Position numbers and translations under genes: made by a program. A stretch of 7,932 nt of DNA. It comes from Thiomicrorhabdus sp. GTDB lineage: Bacteria > Pseudomonadota > Gammaproteobacteria > Thiomicrospirales > Thiomicrospiraceae. This document shows positions 1-5,705 of the stretch, piece after piece (position 1 is the stretch's first letter; each line of letters begins with the position of its first letter). The notes beneath the pieces were generated by a model that was not told where the DNA came from, did not search any database, and saw only the letters and a program-made list of their open reading frames with translations. The stretch covers positions 1 through 7,932 of the forward strand of contig WFNQ01000053.1 in assembly GCA_015488565.1 (NCBI GenBank). Direction: 5' to 3'.

Positions 1-530
1 GCCAAATAAGCGGCTCGTACTTTTTCAAAGAACGCCTGTTTTTCTTGTTCAAACCGATCAATCACCTGCCCTGTCTCTTGACTGCGCGATAAGACGCGCG
101 ACATGCCTATCTCAACGGGCAGGTCAAAAATAAAGGTTAAGTTGGGTTGAAACCCTTGTTGCACCCACTGCTCTATTTGGGCAATACGCGCCATATCCAA
201 CCCTCTTGCACCGCCTTGGTAAGCGTATGTGGCATCGGTAAAGCGGTCTGAAATCACCCATTTTCCTTCGGCCAATGCGGGTTTGATTTTTTCTTGAATG
301 TGTTGCGCTCGGGCGGCAAACATTAACAACAACTCGGTGTCGTCACACATCGCGCCAAAGTCTTTATTGAGTAGAATGTGTCGAATGGCTTCACCAATTT
401 CTGTACCACCTGGCTCACGCGTCACCACGACATCAACACCTTGTTCGAGCAGAAACGATTCCATCCAGCGTAAATTAGTGGATTTCCCCCCCCCTTCCGT
501 GCCTTCTAATGTAATAAACTGACCTTGCAT
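1..530 (-). CDS. tmk: Thymidylate kinase, C-terminus cut off by window edge
   Basis: Phosphorylates dTMP to dTDP with ATP, an essential cytoplasmic step of dTTP synthesis. The reading frame is open from an ATG at 528-530 to the left window edge, giving 176 residues of the roughly 205-213 usual for the family. The Walker A P-loop GTEGGGKS is at residues 10-17, the dTMP-binding REPGGTEIGE at 38-47, the DRF motif at 95-97 followed by AYQGGARGLD, and a lid-like Arg-containing stretch (SRVLSRSQETG) near 144-154. The GGG of the P-loop is encoded by an unbroken run of nine G. After DRF the family signature normally has Ser two residues on (DRxxxS); here it is Ala100 (DRFTDA). The start is supported by a GGAG Shine-Dalgarno at 540-543, nine bases upstream. 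It follows mltG after a 70-bp hairpin-containing gap, the usual mltG-tmk order in gammaproteobacteria. Confidence 0.95.
   Translation of the reverse strand, partial: MQGQFITLEGTEGGGKSTNLRWMESFLLEQGVDVVVTREPGGTEIGEAIRHILLNKDFGAMCDDTELLLMFAARAQHIQEKIKPALAEGKWVISDRFTDATYAYQGGARGLDMARIAQIEQWVQQGFQPNLTFIFDLPVEIGMSRVLSRSQETGQVIDRFEQEKQAFFEKVRAAYL
486..494 (-). repeat. G9 homopolymer tract in tmk P-loop
   Basis: Nine consecutive G on the coding (minus) strand in the context GAAGGGGGGGGGAAATC, encoding Gly13-Gly15 of the P-loop. It shares its flanks with the other tracts listed here. A one-base slip would destroy the reading frame at codon 13-15 of an essential gene. Confidence 0.9.
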
Positions 531-539
531 GAATGTTTT

Positions 540-543
540 CTCC
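540..543 (-). promoter_or_regulatory. Shine-Dalgarno of tmk
   Basis: GGAG on the minus strand, nine bases before the tmk ATG. It abuts the base of the 544-601 hairpin, so folding of that hairpin could affect ribosome access or shield the upstream RNA end. This supports the start chosen for tmk. Confidence 0.6.
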
Positions 544-601
544 AAAAATTCTTCCCCCCCCCTTGTCTGTTTGCATCCAAGGGAGGGGGGGAAGAATTTT
601 T
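544..601 (-). terminator. Long hairpin between mltG and tmk, possible terminator or attenuator
   Basis: Inverted repeat with arms 544-565 and 578-601 and a 12-base loop (566-577). The outer ten bases of each arm (AAAAATTCTT and its complement) pair perfectly. The inner part pairs C9 (554-562) with GGGAGGGGGGG (581-591), leaving an A and a G bulged or mismatched, and TTG closes with CAA. The right arm overlaps the first base of the complement of the mltG stop codon. Read on the minus strand, the stem ends in TTTTT and then GGAG, a short U-tract, so termination or attenuation before tmk is plausible. Read on the plus strand, the stem is followed by TTTTTTATTTATTT, a better U-tract, but no plus-strand gene ends here. 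A pure RNA-processing or stability element is also possible. Confidence 0.65.
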
Positions 602-1641
602 TATTTATTTAATAAATACTTACGCACGGCACTATTATGTTCTATCAAATTGTTTGAAAAATAGTGCTCTCCCCCGCCTTTTGCGACAAAATAAAGGGCT
701 TTGGTTTTTTCTGGATGCATGACGGCATGAATCGCGTCTTTGCTTGGTAGTGCAATGGGTGTAGGGGGTAAGCCGTCTATTTTATAGGTATTGTAGAGCG
801 TTTTCTCGCGTAAATCGCGTTTGCGAATATTGCCATCATACGACATGCCTATACCATAAATCACGGTTGGGTCGGTTTGTAGGCGCATTCCGCGTCGCAT
901 TCGGTTGACAAACACGCCTGCAATTTTAGCGCGTTCGGAAGCAATGCCTGTCTCTTTTTCAACAATGGAGGCTAAAATCAGTGCGTCGTATGGCGTTTTG
1001 GTTGGCAAGCCTTTTTCGCGTGTTTGCCATGCCGATTCCAGCGTTTGCTTTAACGCATTGTGCGCTCTTAATACAATCTGTTTGTCGCTATCGCCCGCTT
1101 GATAGTGATAGGTTTCGGGCAAGAGTTGCCCTTCTAAATGGGCATAGGGGTATTTGGGGTTTATCTTGGCGTTCAATGTAGAGTCAAGTCCCAACAGGGT
1201 TTGCAGGGCGGCAATGTCGGTAATATCAAGCGTTTTTTTAATTTTGGGGAGTGCTTGAATACTCTGTAAAGCTTGTTGAACCGTCTGCCCTGCAATCAGG
1301 GTAACGGGGTACTGCACGGTATCGCCCTTAATTAGGTGCGCTATCAACTCATCCACTGACCAGTGTGGTTGAATTTGAATCTCTCCCGCTTTCAGAAGAT
1401 GGTGTTTTTCTTGATAACGCAAATACCACGTAAACCATTTGGGTGAGGAGAGCAGTCCTTTTTGATGCAATAAGTTGGCGACACGCTGTGCGGAACTGCC
1501 TGCTTTGATGTCGATCACCACGGGCGCGGTTTGCGTTGAAATAGGCGTTTTTAGAAATTGATTAACCTGCCACGCAAAGAGCATTGCCAATAACACCGCT
1601 CCCCCAGCGATAAACCATAGAATTTGCTTGATGACTTTCAT
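601..1641 (-). CDS. mltG: Endolytic murein transglycosylase MltG (YceG-like)
   Basis: Membrane-anchored lytic transglycosylase that cuts nascent glycan strands in the periplasm and is thought to set glycan chain length. The protein has 346 residues, close to the 340 of E. coli MltG. Residues about 5-27 form one hydrophobic N-terminal membrane segment with a short Lys-containing cytoplasmic tip. A LysM-like region covers about 40-105. The YceG catalytic domain follows, with LEGQLLPETY (169-178), ASIVEKET (224-231) holding the expected catalytic Glu228 (Glu218 in E. coli), LQTDPTVIYG (254-263), DGLPPTPI (289-296) and the C-terminal YFSNN...EHN. The ATG overlaps the pabC stop by four bases (ATGA). 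An AAGGG Shine-Dalgarno lies just upstream inside pabC, supporting this start and translational coupling. The stop codon touches the 544-601 hairpin. Nothing looks damaged. Confidence 0.96.
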   Translation of the reverse strand: MKVIKQILWFIAGGAVLLAMLFAWQVNQFLKTPISTQTAPVVIDIKAGSSAQRVANLLHQKGLLSSPKWFTWYLRYQEKHHLLKAGEIQIQPHWSVDELIAHLIKGDTVQYPVTLIAGQTVQQALQSIQALPKIKKTLDITDIAALQTLLGLDSTLNAKINPKYPYAHLEGQLLPETYHYQAGDSDKQIVLRAHNALKQTLESAWQTREKGLPTKTPYDALILASIVEKETGIASERAKIAGVFVNRMRRGMRLQTDPTVIYGIGMSYDGNIRKRDLREKTLYNTYKIDGLPPTPIALPSKDAIHAVMHPEKTKALYFVAKGGGEHYFSNNLIEHNSAVRKYLLNK

Positions 1642-2561
1642 TTAATCCCTTTTAAACACAGGCTGTTTTTGGCCTGCCATTGGTTCCATGCGTGATAAAA
1701 AATGTTTGATTGCTCGGTGGCAAATACGTTTTGTTCAAGTTGTTGAATGGGCATTATGCCCCGCACGGCGTTGCTTAAAAAGAGTTCGTCGGCTTGTTGT
1801 AATTGCGCTAAATCAATATCGGCTTCTTTCCATTGAAACCCAAAATGCACAACGAGTTTTTGCAGTTGATAACGGGTCGTCCCTTCCACGCCACTTAAGT
1901 GCAGTTTGGGGGTTAAAATGGTTTGCCCTTTCACCACAAACAGATTGGACTGTGTGCCACAAATTACATGCCCAAAGGCATTTTGCATAATTCCTTCTTG
2001 GTGCTGTTTTTGGCGAACTTCGGTTTGTGCCAACACGCTGTCTAACCGATTAAGGTGTTTAATGCCTGCTAATTGCATTTGAATGCTAATTTGGGTTTGG
2101 CAACATTCCAGCTGCAATGCCATAGGGGGGGGGAAATTTAATATGGGTGTTTTCGCGTTGGCTTGTTGTTGGCTCTCAACCTGAATGGGTGCGGTGCTCA
2201 CTTGCACAAAAACTAAGGGGGAGGCTTGTTTTGGAATGGCATAGCCTCGCCCAGATTTACCACGGGAGACGAGCACTTTCACCACCTTAGTGGAACTCAG
2301 AGAAGAGTCAAACAATCGAACGGCTTGTGCCACCTCTTGTAATAATTGGGATTCATCCAGCGTGGCAAATTGCAGGCGTTCAGCTGAGGTTCTTAAACGA
2401 CGCCAATGTGCCGACCAATTTAATACGAAGTCATCAACCACCAACAGGGTCGTAAAAAAACCGTCACCATACTGCAAGGCACGATCTTGTATTGAAACGG
2501 CATCAACCAATTGACCGTTTAAGTAGGTTTGCGTTTTATTTGAGCAAGGTGTCGGTATCAT
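1638..2561 (-). CDS. pabC: Aminodeoxychorismate lyase PabC (class IV PLP enzyme)
   Basis: Splits 4-amino-4-deoxychorismate into p-aminobenzoate and pyruvate for folate synthesis; soluble, PLP-dependent. The protein has 307 residues, longer than E. coli PabC (269). Visible family features are YLNG near the N-terminus, QDRALQYGDGFFTT (25-38), SRGKSGRGY (99-107), the PLP Schiff-base Lys168 in GIKHLNRLDSVLAQ, SNLF (205-208), LSGVEGTTR (222-230) and the ADELFLSNAVRGIMP segment (257-271). The class-IV signature normally begins with a Glu that contacts the PLP ring nitrogen; here the aligned residue is Cys201 (VICGTQSNLF, codon TGT). Three prolines at 144-146 are encoded by a C9 tract. The start overlaps the pabB stop as ATGA, and the end overlaps the mltG start in the same way. 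The alternative, a D-amino-acid or branched-chain aminotransferase of the same fold, is less likely next to pabB. Confidence 0.92.
   Translation of the reverse strand: MIPTPCSNKTQTYLNGQLVDAVSIQDRALQYGDGFFTTLLVVDDFVLNWSAHWRRLRTSAERLQFATLDESQLLQEVAQAVRLFDSSLSSTKVVKVLVSRGKSGRGYAIPKQASPLVFVQVSTAPIQVESQQQANAKTPILNFPPPMALQLECCQTQISIQMQLAGIKHLNRLDSVLAQTEVRQKQHQEGIMQNAFGHVICGTQSNLFVVKGQTILTPKLHLSGVEGTTRYQLQKLVVHFGFQWKEADIDLAQLQQADELFLSNAVRGIMPIQQLEQNVFATEQSNIFYHAWNQWQAKNSLCLKGIK
2125..2133 (+). repeat. G9 homopolymer tract in pabC
   Basis: Nine G on the plus strand (C9 in the coding strand) in the context ATAGGGGGGGGGAAATTTAA. It encodes part of Phe-Pro-Pro-Pro at residues 143-146 of PabC, ahead of the PLP-lysine segment. 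Confidence 0.9.
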
Positions 2562-3940
2562 GAGAGTGCGCGAATCAGTCCTTTGGCTTTATGGCCGGCC
2601 TCTTTTAGCTCGTGCTCGGCAATGGAGTCGGCCACAATACCTCCACCCGCTCGAAACTGTACCGTGGGCACGCCCTCTTTTTCAAACTGTATCATGGTGC
2701 GAATGAGTATATTTAAATCTAATGAGCCATCGCGGTTAATATAACCGAGCGATCCTGTATAGGCTTCTCTGGGCATTTGCTCCAGTTCGGCAATGATTTC
2801 CATGCATCGAATTTTAGGGCAACCAGTAATCGTTCCCCCAGGAAAAACGGCATGAATAATGTCCAGAGGTGACAATCCTGATTGCAGTTTTCCACGCACA
2901 TTCGAGACAATGTGATGCACATGCTCATAGGTTTCGACCACCATCAATTCATTGACTTCCACCGTGCCATGCTGGCAAATTCGCCCCAAATCATTGCGTA
3001 CTAAATCGATGAGCATAATGTGTTCGGCACGCTCTTTAGGGTGTGCGATGAGTTCATCCATTAAGGCTTGATCGGCTTTTAGATTGCTACTGCGTTTACG
3101 CGTGCCTGCAATCGGACGCGCCTCAACCCAAGGCGCTTGATATTTGACCAACCGTTCGGGAGAGGAGCTGATAATATGCCAAGGTTGATTATGCTGGTCG
3201 GTAAAGGTTGCTAAGGCCGCAAAGGGCGCAGGATTGCTCTCTCGTAGTGCTCGATAGACGGCTAAGGAACTTACGTTTTTATCTAACGAAACTTGCCATT
3301 GACGTGATAAATTAACCTGAAAAATGTCCCCCGATAAAATGTACTCTTTAATGGATTGAATACCTTGCAGGTATTTTTTATCGGGTTCTTCGGTTGATTG
3401 TGTTGTTTTAACAGGGGGGGGAGAAAATTCACGCGAAAGTAGCGTTTGAATATCCGCTTCCATTTGATCTAATGTCGTACTGTGCTCGGGTTCGGCCAGA
3501 ATAAACAACTCCTGCGTGGCATGTTTAACCACCACCGCCGCAGGAATGCGGGTTAAGACCGCCAAAGGAAAGTTAGATTTTGGTAAGTCCAAAATGGGCT
3601 CAACCACTTGCGCGTAGTCGTAACTAAAGTAGGCAAACCATCCGCCCGTAAATGGCAATCCCTGCTCGTTGTCACACGCGTTGACATGACCGCGTTCAAG
3701 TTGTTCGCCAACCCGATCTAAAAAGTGTTGTTTATCCGATGCGTGATGCAGCGCAATGGTCTCTAATGGAAAGGCAAATAGAATATCGTACTCACCCAAC
3801 GCGCCTTTGGCGACACTTTCTAATAAAAATGGGTAGCGTTCTGGGTTTAAGGCATGTAACTGCGATAAATCCAAGGGGGGGGAGTTTTTTACCGAAATTG
3901 CGCGTGTGATCACCGCTAAACTGGAAGACGCTTTTGACAT
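2558..3940 (-). CDS. pabB: Aminodeoxychorismate synthase component I PabB
   Basis: Converts chorismate, with ammonia from the PabA glutaminase, to 4-amino-4-deoxychorismate. The protein has 460 residues (E. coli PabB 453). An N-terminal domain carries FLLES (38-42, resembling the Trp-pocket motif of TrpE) and GGWFAYFSYDYAQVVE (99-114). A linker near 150-190 leads to the chorismate-binding core: SGDIFQVNLSRQ (203-214), SSPERLV (259-265), RPIAGTRKR (275-283), HAVFPGGTITGCPKIRCME (363-381), YTGSLGY (394-400) and RAGGGIVADS (430-439). E. coli PabB has a catalytic Lys in PIKGT; here it is Ala278. PabB is preferred over TrpE because pabC follows with an ATGA overlap; no pabA is in the window. An in-frame TAG lies five codons before the ATG, so the start cannot be earlier, yet no good Shine-Dalgarno is visible. 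Two C8 tracts encode prolines at 21-22 and 174-176. Confidence 0.9.
   Translation of the reverse strand: MSKASSSLAVITRAISVKNSPPLDLSQLHALNPERYPFLLESVAKGALGEYDILFAFPLETIALHHASDKQHFLDRVGEQLERGHVNACDNEQGLPFTGGWFAYFSYDYAQVVEPILDLPKSNFPLAVLTRIPAAVVVKHATQELFILAEPEHSTTLDQMEADIQTLLSREFSPPPVKTTQSTEEPDKKYLQGIQSIKEYILSGDIFQVNLSRQWQVSLDKNVSSLAVYRALRESNPAPFAALATFTDQHNQPWHIISSSPERLVKYQAPWVEARPIAGTRKRSSNLKADQALMDELIAHPKERAEHIMLIDLVRNDLGRICQHGTVEVNELMVVETYEHVHHIVSNVRGKLQSGLSPLDIIHAVFPGGTITGCPKIRCMEIIAELEQMPREAYTGSLGYINRDGSLDLNILIRTMIQFEKEGVPTVQFRAGGGIVADSIAEHELKEAGHKAKGLIRALS
3414..3421 (+). repeat. G8 homopolymer tract in pabB linker
   Basis: Eight G on the plus strand (C8 coding) in the context ACAGGGGGGGGAGAAAATTC. 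It encodes Pro174-Pro176 of PabB, in the weakly conserved linker between the N-terminal domain and the chorismate-binding core. Confidence 0.9.
3875..3882 (+). repeat. G8 homopolymer tract near the pabB N-terminus
   Basis: Eight G on the plus strand (C8 coding) in the context CCAAGGGGGGGGAGTTTTTT. It encodes Ser-Pro-Pro at PabB residues 20-22, in a variable N-terminal stretch. Slippage here would end PabB very early. Confidence 0.9.
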
Positions 3941-4016
3941 AGGACTATAAAACTAAGCAAAGGGGGAAACACGCCGTACGGAACGCACGACTTGCTAACC
4001 CATAAAAAATAGACAA
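3941..4016 (-). other. fabF-pabB spacer
   Basis: A 76-bp non-coding gap between the fabF stop and the pabB ATG. It contains the 8-bp palindrome CCGTACGG (3974-3981) and a T6 run shortly after the fabF stop, but no convincing terminator stem, promoter or Shine-Dalgarno. An in-frame TAG (minus strand) close to the ATG excludes an upstream extension of pabB. Confidence 0.6.
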
Positions 4017-5255
4017 TCAGACCTTCCCTAAAACAAGCGTTGCATTGGTGCCACCAAAACCAAATGAATTTGACAGAGCGTACTCTATTTTGGCATCACG
4101 CGCTTCGTTTGCAACGTAATCTAAATCACACCCCTCTTGAGGGCTGTCTAAATTAATGGTGGGCAACAACGTTTGGTTTTTGATAGACAACGCAGTAAAC
4201 ACGGCTTCCATTGCACCTGCCGCACCGAGTGCGTGACCCGTCATGGATTTGGTGGAACTCATCGCTAAATCGTAAGCATGTGAACCAAATACCGACTTAA
4301 CCGCACTGGTCTCACACAAATCACCCGCTGGAGTGGACGTGCCGTGTGCATTGATGTAGTTAATTTGAGAGACATCCAACTTGGCATTGTTAAGCGCCGT
4401 CGTCATACAACGTCCAGCCCCTTCGCCACCTTTAGAAGGCAATGTCATGTGATAAGCATCGCCACTCATGCCAAAGCCTAATACTTCTGCATAAATTTCA
4501 GCACCACGTGCCTTGGCATGTTCGTACTCTTCCAACACCACCGCACCCGCACCGTCACTTAAAACAAACCCATCACGGTCTTTGTCCCAAGGACGACTCG
4601 CCGCTTGAGGGTCGTCATTTCGAGTAGACAGTGCGCGAGCGGCCGCAAAACCAGCCAAACCAAGTTGTGTGGTGGCGTGTTCTGCTCCGCCCGCCACCAT
4701 CACATCCACATCGCCGTATTCAATCATACGAGCCGCATCTCCAATACTGTGTGTACCGGTTGCACATGCGGTTGAGATGGCTAAATTAGGCCCTTTAAGA
4801 CCGAGCATAATGGAGAGATTGCCTGAAATCATATTAATAATGGAACTGGGCACAAAGAAAGGGGAAACGCGTCGTGGGCCTGACTTTAAATAGGTACTGT
4901 GTTGTGTTTCGATGGAACCAATCCCACCAATACCTGAACCAATTGAAACCCCAATGCGAGTGGCGTTCTCTTCGGTAATCTCTAACCCCGAATCCTGAAC
5001 CGCTTGAACACCTGCGGCAATGCCATAATGGATAAAGTGATCCATTTTTTTGGCTTCTTTAGGCAAAATATAATCCGATGCATTAAAGTTTTTTAACACG
5101 CCACCAAACTTAACGGTATACGCATCGGTATCAAACTTACTTAAATAGTCAATACCACTGTTGCCTGCCACCAAGTTATCCCAGTTTTCTTTTACTGTTA
5201 ACCCGACTGCTGACAAAGCCCCCACACCTGTAATAACAACACGACGTTTAGTCAA
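4017..5255 (-). CDS. fabF: 3-oxoacyl-ACP synthase II FabF
   Basis: Condenses acyl-ACP with malonyl-ACP in fatty-acid elongation (KAS II). The protein has 412 residues, matching E. coli FabF (413). The thiolase-fold ketosynthase is complete: catalytic Cys164 in STACATGTHS, His304 in NAHGTSTPAGD, Lys336 in SSTKSMTGH, His341, and the NSFGFGGTNA gate region at 396-405. FabF is preferred over FabB because of length and the position after acpP. The start codon is TTG at 5253-5255, giving MTKRRVVITG, which aligns with the usual FabF N-terminus; AGAGAGGGTG sits seven bases upstream, and no better in-frame start is seen. A terminator hairpin lies between acpP and this gene, so fabF is probably expressed by read-through or at a lower level than acpP. 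A 76-bp gap separates its stop from pabB. Confidence 0.97.
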   Translation of the reverse strand: MTKRRVVITGVGALSAVGLTVKENWDNLVAGNSGIDYLSKFDTDAYTVKFGGVLKNFNASDYILPKEAKKMDHFIHYGIAAGVQAVQDSGLEITEENATRIGVSIGSGIGGIGSIETQHSTYLKSGPRRVSPFFVPSSIINMISGNLSIMLGLKGPNLAISTACATGTHSIGDAARMIEYGDVDVMVAGGAEHATTQLGLAGFAAARALSTRNDDPQAASRPWDKDRDGFVLSDGAGAVVLEEYEHAKARGAEIYAEVLGFGMSGDAYHMTLPSKGGEGAGRCMTTALNNAKLDVSQINYINAHGTSTPAGDLCETSAVKSVFGSHAYDLAMSSTKSMTGHALGAAGAMEAVFTALSIKNQTLLPTINLDSPQEGCDLDYVANEARDAKIEYALSNSFGFGGTNATLVLGKV

Positions 5256-5260
5256 ACCGA

Positions 5261-5270
5261 CACCCTCTCT
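5261..5270 (-). promoter_or_regulatory. Ribosome binding site that fixes the fabF TTG start
   Basis: AGAGAGGGTG on the minus strand, with its GAGGG core seven bases before the TTG. It is the only purine-rich site at good spacing, and the encoded MTKRRVV begins exactly where FabF proteins normally begin, so the TTG start is well supported. Confidence 0.7.
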
Positions 5271-5273
5271 CTT

Positions 5274-5307
5274 AAAAACAAAAAAAGCCGTAAAAATACG
5301 GCTTTTT
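5274..5307 (-). terminator. Intrinsic terminator after acpP
   Basis: Perfect 11-bp stem AAAAAGCCGTA / TACGGCTTTTT (5282-5292 with 5297-5307) and a four-base loop. On the minus strand it is followed by a T-rich run (seven T, a G, then five T). It lies 29 bases after the acpP stop and 26 bases before the fabF start. It would end most acpP transcripts and leave partial read-through into fabF. The plus-strand reading also ends in five T but has no gene to serve. Confidence 0.85.
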
Positions 5308-5336
5308 CAACACAACTCAAGAACCTAAAAGTAAAC

Positions 5337-5570
5337 TTATAGGTTAGCGTTTACGTAAGCAGTTGCTTGTGCTAATGTAGAAATGTTTTCCGCTTCTTCA
5401 TCAGGAATTTCGCAATCAAACTCTTCTTCTAGAGCCATAACTAACTCAACGGTATCTAAAGAATCTGCTCCTAAATCATCAACAAAAGAAGCATCTGCTG
5501 TTACTTGATCTTCTTCTACACCTAATTGCTCAACTACAATTTTTTTTACGCGTTCTTCAATACTGCTCAT
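5337..5570 (-). CDS. acpP: Acyl carrier protein AcpP
   Basis: Small acidic cytoplasmic carrier that holds growing acyl chains on a 4'-phosphopantetheine arm. The protein has 77 residues (E. coli 78 including Met). The attachment site is Ser37 in DDLGADSLDTVELVMALEEE, the classical DSL motif. Helix III EIPDEEAENIST is present, and the C-terminus ends AYVNANL. Cys53 (FDCEIPDEE) stands where E. coli has Thr. The ATG has a GGAG Shine-Dalgarno six bases upstream at 5577-5580. The gene is flanked by an AT-rich 135-bp leader and a strong terminator, consistent with the separate high expression usual for acpP. A run of eight A (minus strand, 5540-5547) encodes part of the VKKIV segment near the N-terminus. 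Confidence 0.98.
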   Translation of the reverse strand: MSSIEERVKKIVVEQLGVEEDQVTADASFVDDLGADSLDTVELVMALEEEFDCEIPDEEAENISTLAQATAYVNANL

Positions 5571-5705
5571 GGAATTCTCCAGCTTTAGTTATTTCAAAAA
5601 TCTTTCTTATTAATTTTGACGTATTCTCGCTTTATAACCAGCGTTTTTCAAGTCTTATCAAAAATAATTTTATCATTACTCCCATAAAAAGGGGAATAAC
5701 ATGAT
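5571..5705 (-). promoter_or_regulatory. AT-rich fabG-acpP intergenic leader with candidate acpP promoter
   Basis: This 135-bp non-coding stretch is the longest gap in the window. A candidate sigma70-type promoter on the minus strand is TTGATA (5656-5661) and TTATAA (5632-5637) with an 18-base spacer, a little longer than the 17-base optimum. It would give an mRNA leader of roughly 50-60 bases ending in the GGAG of acpP. An alternative -35, TTGAAA, overlaps the spacer but lacks a well-placed -10. No clear terminator hairpin for fabG is seen here. The promoter is inferred from sequence only. Confidence 0.4.

Noticed and set aside
525..722. Plus-strand open frame across the hairpin and the mltG 3' end
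   Set aside because: Most of it is the inverted repeat and the antisense of mltG; low-complexity product and no ribosome binding site.
486..3882. G-quadruplex
   Set aside because: Each site is a single uninterrupted G run, not four G-runs close together; intramolecular quadruplex formation is not supported.
2558..3940. Identification as anthranilate synthase trpE
   Set aside because: PIAGT and FLLES are TrpE-like, but the overlap with pabC, the length and the fab-pabC-mltG-tmk context favour PabB.
3974..3981. CCGTACGG palindrome in the fabF-pabB gap as an operator
   Set aside because: Eight bases with no symmetric extension; too short to claim a regulator site.
5540..5547. A8 slippery tract in acpP as a programmed frameshift
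   Set aside because: It only encodes the conserved Lys-Lys-Ile segment in an AT-rich context; no downstream overlapping frame or stimulatory structure.
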